From contig DASPSE010000089.1 of assembly GCA_035624085.1 (NCBI GenBank), positions 1 through 16,747 of the forward strand: a stretch of DNA of 16,747 nucleotides, read 5' to 3'. This document shows, in pieces, positions 1 through 6,680 of this stretch. Source of the DNA: JAFAGX01 sp035624085. Lineage in GTDB: Bacteria > Acidobacteriota > Terriglobia > Terriglobales > Acidobacteriaceae. Numbering within the stretch: the stretch's first letter is position 1; the number at the start of each line of letters is the position of its first letter. The position numbers and the translations under genes are program-made. The notes beneath the pieces are model-generated. The model did not search any database. It had not been told where the DNA came from and was given only the letters and a program-made list of their open reading frames with translations.

Positions 1-836
1 GATCCATAGGCTGCATCTACGTGAAACCACGCACCGGCTTCGTGGGCAAGGGACGCGACGTCCGGGAGCGGGTCGATCGAGCCAAAGTCTGTGGTTCCGG
101 CGGTACCGACAACGGCCATGGGAATGAGATCGTGACGGCGGAGTTCTGCCAGCGCGGAGCGGAGAGCTTCAGGACGCATGCGAAAAGAGTCATCGGCTGC
201 GACGCGAATGACCGCCCGGGTTCCCAGGCCAAGCTGGGTGGCAGACTTTTCCACAGTGAAATGGGCGACCTCGGAGCAAAGAATGCGCAGCCGGTGAGCT
301 TCCGCTGGAAGACCCTGCGATTGCACCGACCAATTCCAGGCTCTCGCGGCGCACGCGTCGCGCGCCAGGAGCAGGCCCATGTAGTTGGACTGTGTGCCGC
401 CGCTGGTGAAGATGCCACCGGCGGAGGAACCCAAGCCCACTTCGCGGCACAACCAGGGCACCAACTTTCCCTCAAGAACCGTTGCCGCCGGCGCCTGGTC
501 GAATGAGTCCATGGATTGATTCAGAGCGCTGGTTACGACTTCCGCCGCCTGGGCCACGATGAGTGGAGGACAATGTAAGTGCGCCACGGTGTTCGGATGG
601 GTCACGATAACGGAGTTGGCAATGACCTTCCGCACTCGCTCCCATAGGTTGTCGAGCTCGCAGGCGGTCTCGGGTAGAAATTCGTGGTCGAACAATGGGC
701 CCAAAGCTGCCGGCTCCTTGCCGCTGTACGGATGGCTGGGCAGCGCCTGGCAAATCACTTCGGTCGCTCTCTCGATGGCGCCACGATATGCTGCGTGAGT
801 TTCCGGCGAACTGGTTAAGAATTCGGATTCGAACAA
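1..836 (-). CDS. PLP-dependent decarboxylase, diaminobutyrate/aromatic-amino-acid decarboxylase family (3' end outside window)
   Basis: Group II pyridoxal-phosphate decarboxylase; the first 278 codons are present and the gene runs off the left edge. Seen in the translation: an N-terminal helical region with PHPNTVAHLHCPP-like spacing (THPNTVAHLHCPP), the cofactor loop FTSGGTQSNYMGLLLAR, VAHFTVEKSA with the histidine that stacks on the PLP ring in this family, VVGTAGTTDFGSIDPLPD, and FHVDAAYG, whose Asp contacts the pyridine nitrogen. The Schiff-base lysine would lie beyond the window. Family members remove the carboxyl group from L-2,4-diaminobutyrate, glutamate or aromatic amino acids; the FTSGGTQSN...LLAR style is closest to L-2,4-diaminobutyrate decarboxylases, but the substrate cannot be fixed from this half. 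I chose a TTG start at 836 because GGAGGA lies 5 nt upstream and no ATG or GTG in frame is nearby. It lies downstream of a terminator, so it should have its own promoter; none stands out. Confidence 0.88.
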   Translation of the reverse strand, partial: MFESEFLTSSPETHAAYRGAIERATEVICQALPSHPYSGKEPAALGPLFDHEFLPETACELDNLWERVRKVIANSVIVTHPNTVAHLHCPPLIVAQAAEVVTSALNQSMDSFDQAPAATVLEGKLVPWLCREVGLGSSAGGIFTSGGTQSNYMGLLLARDACAARAWNWSVQSQGLPAEAHRLRILCSEVAHFTVEKSATQLGLGTRAVIRVAADDSFRMRPEALRSALAELRRHDLIPMAVVGTAGTTDFGSIDPLPDVASLAHEAGAWFHVDAAYG

Positions 837-920
837 GTGCTTCCTCCGTGGTTTGGTACTTTGGCCTCGGATTGTAGTCCACGTCGATGGCGGACGAGCG
901 GGGTGGGTCCGACGCTCGCC

Positions 921-960
921 AGAAAAACTAAAGCCGGGAAGGCGTTGCCTTCCCGGCTTA
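921..960 (-). terminator. Strong intrinsic terminator of the exported-protein gene
   Basis: A perfect 13-bp stem (arms 931-943 and 947-959, AAGCCGGGAAGGC and its complement) closes on a 3-nt loop. Read on the minus strand it is followed by TAGTTTTTCT, the U-tract of a Rho-independent terminator. It lies 23 nt past the stop codon of the exported-protein gene and so separates it from the decarboxylase. Confidence 0.85.
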
Positions 961-982
961 GCAGGAAACGAGGTTGCGGAGG

Positions 983-1939
983 TTATTGCGGATCCAGTTC
1001 CACAACGTCGCCAATGTGCATGTCTTCCATGGCGAACACAATCATGCCCGTCGAAGTGGTGGGTGTGGTGCTAAGGATGACGATTTCGCCCACCGCGCGC
1101 CGCGGGAGATCGGCCACGTGAATGGACGGACCTTTGGTGCCGGTGAACATGTTCTTTTCGATCGCAGGCGGCTTGGCTTGCGTATCCTCGGCGGCCGAAG
1201 CCTTAAACGAAAGCGAATCTACGGGGTCGTGCAGATCGACCTCGTAGGAACGAACCGCGCGGAAATAATCGCCGGGCTTGATCCCCTGGTTCGCGCCCAG
1301 ATTGAGATAAATCTTGGTTCCCGTGCCCAACTCCGTATCGAAATCTTTCGCCAGCACGATCCGCCCGCTGGCCTTTCCACCGGCAGAAACGAAACGGTCG
1401 AAATGCATTGGCTGATGGTACGGGATGCTGGCTCTTTCCACGAACGGAGTCACGACGTCGCCGGGGACGATCGGAGCGCAACTGAATTCAATCTTGGCAA
1501 CTGCGCTCCTGCTGCGCGTGTCAACCACGCGAATGGTGCCGAGCTCGGCGTAGGGCTGACCCATTGTTTTCAGCATCGCAAGTTGGCCGGGATACGTCTC
1601 GTAACGGTTGGGATCGCGCAACTCACGCACAATCGAATAGCGCTTGCCCAGCTCGTATCCCTTGCCAGTGAGGTAGACGAGTTCACCGTTGCCGTACTGG
1701 GTCGTGTTCGGTGTGTCCAGGCCACCGGCCACGAAATTGACGTTGGGCAGCAGATTCTTGCTAACAAAACCGGCGCAGTAAAGGTCAGAGTACGTGGGCG
1801 CCTCGATGCGCTCGACGGGGAAATTCACGTTCGTGGCCACTGTTCCATCGGGCGCGTTTTGATCCGCGGCTGCCGCAGCCAGCTGGGCCAGTGTGCCGAT
1901 TGCCAGGCACAAGACCAGTAACAATCCTATTTTCTTCAT
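983..1939 (-). CDS. Exported protein of unknown function with two copies of an SH3-like/FlgT-C-like module
   Basis: 318 aa. I chose ATG at 1939 because GGAGGT sits 4 nt upstream and the product then starts with a clean signal peptide (MKK, hydrophobic to about residue 20, AAAAA-D cleavage region); an upstream in-frame start at 2047 would hide it. No transmembrane segment follows, so a periplasmic or secreted product is likely. Residues about 82-166 and 205-316 look like diverged copies of one module: YGNGELVYLTGKG...GKRYSIVR and LGTGTKIYLNLG...GDYFRAVR, then LGTIRVVDT...IVPGDVVTPF and VGEIVILST...MHIGDVVELDP. The pattern (short beta strands, G(E/T)I, PGD or IGDVV ending) recalls the C-terminal domain of FlgT and other SH3-like cell-surface modules, but I do not recognise a named family. 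Two cysteines, C55 and C154, could form a disulfide. Function unknown; the tandem module suggests an envelope or ligand-binding role. Confidence 0.85.
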   Translation of the reverse strand: MKKIGLLLVLCLAIGTLAQLAAAAADQNAPDGTVATNVNFPVERIEAPTYSDLYCAGFVSKNLLPNVNFVAGGLDTPNTTQYGNGELVYLTGKGYELGKRYSIVRELRDPNRYETYPGQLAMLKTMGQPYAELGTIRVVDTRSRSAVAKIEFSCAPIVPGDVVTPFVERASIPYHQPMHFDRFVSAGGKASGRIVLAKDFDTELGTGTKIYLNLGANQGIKPGDYFRAVRSYEVDLHDPVDSLSFKASAAEDTQAKPPAIEKNMFTGTKGPSIHVADLPRRAVGEIVILSTTPTTSTGMIVFAMEDMHIGDVVELDPQ

Positions 1940-2018
1940 GTTACCTCCGAAGTCAGAGCTGCTCGCGCCCCGCCTCGCTCCCCTTAAGTTACAGAAAAAT
2001 AAAAGGGTTCCAGTGCGG

Positions 2019-2047
2019 ACAGTAACAAGCCGGGTAAGAGGGGTCAA
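2019..2047 (-). promoter_or_regulatory. Weak candidate sigma-70 promoter for the exported-protein gene
   Basis: On the minus strand TTGACC (2047-2042) is followed after 17 nt by TACTGT (2024-2019). The -35 matches 5 of 6 consensus bases but the -10 is poor. It would give a leader of about 75 nt. An overlapping alternative is TTGTTA with TTTTAT 18 nt downstream. Confidence 0.3.
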
Positions 2048-2110
2048 GGTTACGCTGGTGCCATGGCAGATACGTTAAAAAGTTTTCCCGGCCCAAAACA
2101 TAATCCGTTG

Positions 2111-2139
2111 TTGCATCTGGAATTACACGCCTGTAATAT
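2111..2139 (+). promoter_or_regulatory. Sigma-70 promoter of aroDE with an inverted repeat over the -10
   Basis: TTGCAT (2111-2116), a 17-nt spacer, and TATAAT-like TAATAT (2134-2139). The predicted transcription start is about 2146, only about 12 nt before the aroDE ATG, which has no Shine-Dalgarno sequence, so the mRNA may be almost leaderless. ATTACA-CGCC-TGTAAT (2122-2137) is a perfect 6-bp inverted repeat covering the spacer and most of the -10, placed as a repressor operator would be. Confidence 0.5.
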
Positions 2140-2157
2140 CGCGCCACTCTGAATTTA

Positions 2158-3729
2158 ATGAGCGCTGCCTCCAATAACTTTGTGGCGCGGCTGCGGCCGC
2201 TGCGGCTGCCTCGCGTCTGTGTGGCTGTGACCGGCTCCGATGCCACGGAAATGATCGAAAAGGCCGAGGCTCTGGTTCGCGACAACGGGTTTCTTGAGTT
2301 CAGGCTGGATTACCTTTCCCGGCCTGCCCTAGCCCTGCCGAAGATCAAGCAATTTACTGAATACCATCCCCACGTGGCGCTGGTCGCTACTTGCCGCCGG
2401 GCTGCCGGCGGAGGCAAATTCAAAGGCACGGTCGCCTCAGAGCTGGACGTTCTGAGCAAGGCGGCAGCAGCCGGCTGCCAGTTAATCGATCTCGAACTGC
2501 AGAGCGCGGTCCGCGCCAGACCGCAGCATTTGCAACGTCTGCGGAACTCAGCGGCTCTGATTCTCTCTTTCCATGATTTCCGCGCGACCAAGAACCTGGA
2601 ACGCACTTTGGAAAAGATGGTCGCCATCCCGGCCGACTTCTACAAAATTGTCACCACGGCCACGACTCTTTATGACAACGTCGCCATGATGAAGTTCATC
2701 GAGAAGAACAGCGACCGGCACTCCTTGATCGGAGTGTGTATGGGAGAGCAAGGAATCATCAGCCGCGTTCTGGGGTTACGCGCGGGCAGCATTTTTACTT
2801 TCGCCGCGGTCAGGGAAGGCGAGAAAACTGCCCCCGGGCAAGTCACGGCCCAGGAGCTACGCAGCACTTACCGCATTGAGCAGGTGGATGCGGCAACTCG
2901 CGTCTACGGCGTTGCCGGAGACCCGGTGTCACACTCGCTTTCACCTGCGATCATGAATGCCGCTTTGCGTCGCGAGACCGTGAACGGAGTTTATGTCGCG
3001 CTGCATGCCAAGACTTTAAAAGACTTGCTGGCCTGCGTGCGAGACATTCCTATTCACGGGCTTTCTGTCACCATGCCTTACAAAGAGGCCATCCTGCGCC
3101 ATCTGGATAACACCGACCCTTATACAACCAAGATCGGCGCCTGCAATACAGTGGTGCGGGCGCAGGACGGAAAACTCTACGGCTTCAATACCGATAGTGC
3201 CGGCATTGTCCGGCCTTTACAACTGCGGCTTGAACTGGAGAACGCGAAGATACTGGTGCTGGGTGCGGGCGGCGCGGCGCGAGCGGCGGTCTTCGGACTG
3301 AAAGAACGCGGCGCGGAAGTGTACATTTTCAATCGCACGCTGGGTCCGGCGCAGAAACTGTCGCGCTCCGCCCGCGCCCGGACCCTCAAGCGCGCCGATT
3401 TAAAGAAGCTTTCGTTTGACGTCATTATCAACGCCACTCCGGTCGGCATGGGAAACACGCGCGAATCTCCTTTAAAAGAGGATGAAATCAAAGCACGGTA
3501 CGTTTTCGAAATGATTTACGACCCGGCGGAGACGCGTCTGATGAAGATGGCCAAAGCCGCCGGCGCGGAAGTGATTCCGGGCATCGAGATGTTCGTCCAG
3601 CAAGCCGCCCGGCAATTCGAGATCTGGACGGGCAAACCCGCCCCAGTAGACGAAATGCAGCGCGTCGCCAGCCTGGCGCTGCAGGAGCGGGAGGCGGCGC
3701 GGCGGGCCAAAGAAGCGGAGAAGAGCTAA
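2158..3729 (+). CDS. aroDE: Bifunctional 3-dehydroquinate dehydratase (type I) / shikimate 5-dehydrogenase
   Basis: 523 aa, cytoplasmic; catalyses steps 3 and 4 of the shikimate pathway (3-dehydroquinate to 3-dehydroshikimate, then NADPH reduction to shikimate). Residues about 18-235 are a type I dehydroquinase: EFRLDYL (47-53), the catalytic His in SFHDF (H139), the Schiff-base Lys in DFYKIVTTA (K163), and the substrate Arg in GIISRVLG (R203). Residues about 248-500 are shikimate dehydrogenase: YGVAGDPVSHSLSPAIMNAA, SVTMPYKE with the catalytic Lys (K309), IGACNTVV (N330), GFNTDSAGI (D346), the NADP loop VLGAGGAARAA (367-377) with FNRT, INATPVGM, and GIEMFVQQAARQFEIWTG. All key residues of both active sites are present, so both activities are expected. 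The last 20 residues are a charged helix rich in Arg and Glu. The same domain order occurs in plant DHD-SDH and in some bacteria. Start: ATG at 2158, no ribosome-binding site, short leader. Confidence 0.95.
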   Translation: MSAASNNFVARLRPLRLPRVCVAVTGSDATEMIEKAEALVRDNGFLEFRLDYLSRPALALPKIKQFTEYHPHVALVATCRRAAGGGKFKGTVASELDVLSKAAAAGCQLIDLELQSAVRARPQHLQRLRNSAALILSFHDFRATKNLERTLEKMVAIPADFYKIVTTATTLYDNVAMMKFIEKNSDRHSLIGVCMGEQGIISRVLGLRAGSIFTFAAVREGEKTAPGQVTAQELRSTYRIEQVDAATRVYGVAGDPVSHSLSPAIMNAALRRETVNGVYVALHAKTLKDLLACVRDIPIHGLSVTMPYKEAILRHLDNTDPYTTKIGACNTVVRAQDGKLYGFNTDSAGIVRPLQLRLELENAKILVLGAGGAARAAVFGLKERGAEVYIFNRTLGPAQKLSRSARARTLKRADLKKLSFDVIINATPVGMGNTRESPLKEDEIKARYVFEMIYDPAETRLMKMAKAAGAEVIPGIEMFVQQAARQFEIWTGKPAPVDEMQRVASLALQEREAARRAKEAEKS

Positions 3730-3731
3730 AT

Positions 3732-3795
3732 GAGACGGTCGCGTTGTCGGATCACCGACTACTAGGGTCGTTCGTCTCTATGCGAGTTATTTTCT
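3732..3795 (+). terminator. Possible terminator downstream of aroDE
   Basis: Starting 3 nt after the stop: GAGACG (3732-3737) can pair with CGTCTC (3773-3778), enclosing a hairpin GTCGG-ATCA-CCGAC (3746-3759). A T-rich stretch (TTATTTTCTTCTC) follows about 8 nt later rather than directly, so the terminator function is uncertain. Confidence 0.35.
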
Positions 3796-3827
3796 TCTCG
3801 GGGCTGATGCACCATGCTACAAAAGTG

Positions 3828-3857
3828 TTGCAATTTCCCTGGGTACCGAAGTAATAT
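3828..3857 (+). promoter_or_regulatory. Candidate sigma-70 promoter of the GvpL/F-family gene
   Basis: TTGCAA (3828-3833), an 18-nt spacer and TAATAT (3852-3857) would start transcription near 3864 and give a leader of about 124 nt. GGTACCG occurs twice, at 3842-3848 inside the spacer and at 3893-3899 in the leader. The two palindromic GGTACC cores are 51 bp apart, about five helical turns. Confidence 0.42.
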
Positions 3858-3987
3858 GTTGTCGAACGCAGCAGCAAGCGTTCTCTAGTCGTGGTACCGC
3901 CCTTTCTTCCAAGGTTCAAGTGCCGTAACCAACTGTCTCAACCCGGGATGGAGATGTTTGTCCCGGGAAAGGTACGGAGATACCTGT

Positions 3988-4731
3988 ATGGCGTGGTACG
4001 CATATTGCCTCACTGAGCAGCACACCCCCAATGGAACACGCGCGCGGCGCCCCTTCCTGCTGGAAGGTATTCAAGGAGTGAATTCAGCCTCGGTAATGAG
4101 CTATCCCAGCGGCGAGTTTTCGGTGGTGGTCAGCGAATACGACCGGACTATCGCAATTCTGGAGGACAAGGCGGTTTTAGAGCACGCGCGGGTGGTGAGC
4201 GTCTGCTTCCGCAACGGGACGGTGCTGCCCTTCCGCTTTGGCACCATCTTCGACAGCGATGAGGCGCTGCGTCAGGCGGTTCGTGCCAACCGCCGCGCCT
4301 TTGGCCAGAGCGTGGCTCGGCTGCGCGGCAAGGCTGAGATGCATTTGAAGCTTATGGTCCGCGACGGGTCGCTGCGCGAGGCGTTGATGGATGTGCAACT
4401 GCCTGATACGGTTGGCGGTGAGTACCTGATGAAACTGCGGGAAAAGGCGGCGCGCGACCGTGAACGGCAGACCAAGGCACGGGCGCTGTCAGTGCAAGTG
4501 CACAAGATGTTCAACCCGCTGGAAGAAGAAGTTAGCTGCAAGAGAGTAAATACGGAAGGGATGCTGATTGACATCGCCCATCTGATCGAGTCCAAGTCCA
4601 TTGAAAAGTACCAGAACCGTTACAGCAGTGCCGCCAAGCAACTCAAGAACTGCGAACTGACGGTGAGCGGGCCCTGGCCACCTTACCATTTCCTGCCCGG
4701 TAAATTACGCACCGTGGCAGGCAACTCGTAA
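3988..4731 (+). CDS. GvpL/GvpF-family protein, not in a gas-vesicle cluster
   Basis: 247 aa. Family features seen: N-terminal WYAYCLTE (2-10), the first-domain strand FSVVVSEYD (44-52), HARVVSVCFRNGTVLPFRFGTIF (66-88) which matches the family's VLPxRFGTxF motif, LRGKAEMHLKL (112-122), GEYLMKLREKAARDRE (144-159), a helical second domain, and the C-terminal signature LTVSGPWPPYHFLPG (224-238). In gas-vesicle clusters GvpL/F is a minor vesicle component thought to help nucleation with GvpA. No gvpA, gvpN or other vesicle gene lies in the window, and the neighbours are housekeeping genes, so its role here is unknown. I chose ATG at 3988 because GGAGA lies 7 nt upstream; the longer reading from TTG 3958 has no such site. 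The basic helix KAARDRERQTKAR and the length are ordinary for the family. Confidence 0.85.
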   Translation: MAWYAYCLTEQHTPNGTRARRPFLLEGIQGVNSASVMSYPSGEFSVVVSEYDRTIAILEDKAVLEHARVVSVCFRNGTVLPFRFGTIFDSDEALRQAVRANRRAFGQSVARLRGKAEMHLKLMVRDGSLREALMDVQLPDTVGGEYLMKLREKAARDRERQTKARALSVQVHKMFNPLEEEVSCKRVNTEGMLIDIAHLIESKSIEKYQNRYSSAAKQLKNCELTVSGPWPPYHFLPGKLRTVAGNS

Positions 4732-4940
4732 CAGCGGAACGGTCCACAGTGTTAGGCCGGTGCCCTGCACCGAATGTGCAGGACTCTGCAGTTACCTGCT
4801 TTAGACTCTGCCTCTCATTAATGTGCCCCTTTCCTGGTGTGAGCGTTAAGTGACAGAGATACAAGCACTTGCAGATCGGCCATCCGGGGCCGGCGAGAGC
4901 AGTTATTTTGGCGGGGCAAATGCTTCTTTACAGAGTCAAT

Positions 4941-5061
4941 GAAAGAGGCCGCCGACGAATGACCTTCACTCTCTGTTTTCGACATCTCTCTTTGTGCCGA
5001 TCCGTGCGATGGATCGGCTCCTTGCATCGCCTTTCCTGACTCCTTTCCAACTGCCTCTTTT
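4941..5061 (+). ncRNA. Candidate structured RNA (or long 3' untranslated region) in a gene-free stretch
   Basis: The 518 nt between the GvpL/F gene and the peptidase hold no convincing gene. GAAAGAGGC (4941-4949) pairs with GCCTCTTTT (5053-5061), a 9-bp closing stem with one G-U. Inside it lies a perfect 8-bp stem, arms 4996-5003 and 5011-5018 (GCCGATCC / GGATCGGC) with a 7-nt loop. An intrinsic terminator begins 6 nt after the closing stem. A small GC stem (4877-4881 / 4888-4892) lies further upstream. This arrangement suggests a small RNA of about 150-250 nt ending near 5097. I could not find a clear promoter, so read-through from the upstream gene is the main alternative. The internal strands are both pyrimidine-rich and do not pair, so it does not resemble 6S RNA. 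Confidence 0.3.
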
Positions 5062-5067
5062 GAGATA

Positions 5068-5097
5068 GTGGCCCCAGCGATGGGGCCGCTTTTCTTT
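5068..5097 (+). terminator. Intrinsic terminator with a GCGA tetraloop
   Basis: Stem 5068-5076 / 5081-5089 (GTGGCCCCA and TGGGGCCGC, nine pairs including one G-U) closed by a GCGA GNRA-type tetraloop and followed at once by TTTTCTTT (5090-5097). It ends plus-strand transcription upstream of the peptidase: either the GvpL/F transcript, 340 nt after its stop, or a separate small RNA. Confidence 0.7.
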
Positions 5098-5105
5098 GGG
5101 AAGTA

Positions 5106-5140
5106 GTCAGTGTTCAGTGGCAGGCGGTCAGTTGTCAGCG
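5106..5140 (+). repeat. Five degenerate 7-bp tandem repeats
   Basis: Five consecutive heptamers in exact phase: GTCAGTG, TTCAGTG, GCAGGCG, GTCAGTT, GTCAGCG. Four carry TCAG at the same position. It lies between the terminator and the peptidase start; function unknown. Confidence 0.55.
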
Positions 5141-5249
5141 AAGTTGCAGCACCCTGATCACTCAATATTGACCACTGCCGCCTCGCCAGTGGCTACTGCT
5201 CTTCGCCCTTCCCATAGATCACCGCTTGCACTTACACTGGACCACCAAT

Positions 5250-6680
5250 ATGCGCCTCCTAACCGTCGCTGTGGTCTTTGTGATCCTTACAAATGTCTCG
5301 TATTCACAAGCACAGAATCCACCAGCTTCAACCCAGCCGAAATCCATTTCGCCGGAATTGCGGAATGAGCTGATAGCGTTGCGTAACACGGCGCTGACTG
5401 ATGACTACGCCTACCAACAAACGGCGCATCTGACCGATAACATCGGTCCTCGCGCTGTGGGCTCGGCACAAGCACAGGCCGCGGTTCAATATGTAGCCGG
5501 TGAGCTGAAGCGGCTTGGGCTCGAGGTGCAACTGGAAGAGGTGCAGGTCCCGCACTGGATTCGAGGTGTCGAAACGGCCGAACTGATCGAGTATCCGGAA
5601 CAGGCGCCGGGTACGACGCAAAAAATTGTGCTCACTGCCTTGGGTGGGAATGCGCCGACCCCCGCCGGTGGGCTGACAGCCGAGATCGTCGTAGCGAAGA
5701 ACTTTGATGAGTTGAAGGCGCTGGGGCGGGACAAAGTGGCTGGGAAGATCGTGCTGTTCAATGTTCCATTCGACAAGCAGAAAGCGGCGACTGGGTTAGC
5801 GGGCGAGGCCTACGGTGAGGCCGTGGTCTATCGTTCCTCGGGGCCAAAAGCCGCAGCCGAGCTAGGAGCTGCGGCCTGTTTAGTCCGTTCGGTTGGAGGA
5901 GCGGATTATCGCCTTCCGCACACCGGATGGAGCGCGGCGGCGGGAATCCCCGCCGGAGCGGTAACTAGCGAAGATGCCGAGTTGATTGCCCGGCTCGCCG
6001 CTCAAGGCAAAACGCGCATGCACCTGACCTTGACTTCGGAAACTGCGCCGGACAGCACAAGCTACAACGTGATTGCGGATCTTAAAGGCACTGAACATCC
6101 CGAGCAGGTTGTCGTGGTCTCCGGACACCTGGATTCCTGGGACTTGGGGACCGGAGCCATTGACGATGCGGCTGGAGTTGCGGTCGCGATGGAGACGGCG
6201 CAGCTGATCCAGCAGTTGCAGCTGCATCCCCGACGCACGATACGGGTGATCGCCTGGATGGATGAAGAAAACGGCGGGCGCGGCCACGACGTCTACGCCA
6301 GGGAGCACGCAGCAGAAATGACAAACCACGTTGCCGCGATCGAGAGCGACTTGGGGGCGGATCATCCGCTCGGCTTCGAGGCCAAAATCAATCCCGCCGC
6401 GCTACCGCTTCTCAAACCGGTGCAAGATATCCTGCAGACCTTCGGAGCGAATCTGATCCATTTGACCGAGCGCAGCCCCGGGGCGGATATTGCGCCGATG
6501 GCGAAGGTTGGCGTGCCCACGTTCGGATTGATGCAGGACAATCGAACGTATTTCAACTACCATCACACTGCCGCCGACACGCTGGACAAGATTGTCCCCC
6601 AGGAACTGCGCGAGAACGCCGCCGCCATGGCAGTCATGGGGTATGCACTGGCCAGCCTGCCCGAGACGTTGCCGAGGTGA
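5250..6680 (+). CDS. Secreted M28 family zinc metallopeptidase with PA domain (carboxypeptidase Q-like)
   Basis: 476 aa. A signal peptide (residues 1 to about 21, SYSQA-QN) sends it to the periplasm or outside. The region about 120-270 has the layout of a protease-associated insert between the two halves of the catalytic domain (GGLTAEIVVAK, VAGKIVLFNVPF, AACLVRSVG). The di-zinc site is complete: H293 in SGHLDSWDLG, the bridging Asp in AIDDAAGV (D305), catalytic and ligand Glu in MDEENGGRG (E339, E340), ESDLGA (365-370), and the last His in YHHTAADTLDKI (438-439). Members such as plasma glutamate carboxypeptidase release amino acids from peptides; here it is probably used for peptide scavenging. 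ATG at 5250 is preferred to TTG 5226 because the signal peptide then starts cleanly; the ribosome-binding site is weak. Its 3' end overlaps the convergent hydrolase gene by 47 bp. Confidence 0.93.
   Translation: MRLLTVAVVFVILTNVSYSQAQNPPASTQPKSISPELRNELIALRNTALTDDYAYQQTAHLTDNIGPRAVGSAQAQAAVQYVAGELKRLGLEVQLEEVQVPHWIRGVETAELIEYPEQAPGTTQKIVLTALGGNAPTPAGGLTAEIVVAKNFDELKALGRDKVAGKIVLFNVPFDKQKAATGLAGEAYGEAVVYRSSGPKAAAELGAAACLVRSVGGADYRLPHTGWSAAAGIPAGAVTSEDAELIARLAAQGKTRMHLTLTSETAPDSTSYNVIADLKGTEHPEQVVVVSGHLDSWDLGTGAIDDAAGVAVAMETAQLIQQLQLHPRRTIRVIAWMDEENGGRGHDVYAREHAAEMTNHVAAIESDLGADHPLGFEAKINPAALPLLKPVQDILQTFGANLIHLTERSPGADIAPMAKVGVPTFGLMQDNRTYFNYHHTAADTLDKIVPQELRENAAAMAVMGYALASLPETLPR

Noticed and set aside
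472..882. 136-codon minus-strand open frame at the start of the decarboxylase
   Set aside because: It is one frame off the decarboxylase, whose cofactor motifs read through the same DNA.
974..1921. 315-codon plus-strand open frame opposite the exported protein
   Set aside because: The minus frame has a signal peptide, a good ribosome-binding site, repeated modules and a terminator; the plus frame has none.
3958..3987. Ten-codon N-terminal extension of the GvpL/F gene from TTG, and an out-of-frame YLYGVV reading from ATG 3949
   Set aside because: The ATG at 3988 has GGAGA at good spacing; the YLYGVV resemblance ends at a stop after about 22 codons and looks like chance.
4941..5097. 6S RNA
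   Set aside because: The two inner strands are both pyrimidine-rich and cannot form the long interrupted helix with a central bubble that 6S RNA needs.
4818..5165. 115-codon open frame on the minus strand with some plausible stretches (MSKTESEGHSSAASFID)
   Set aside because: It runs through the plus-strand terminator and hairpins, has no matching family I recognise, and its best internal start (AAAGAGAG before ATG) gives only about 55 residues with an unstructured C-terminus.
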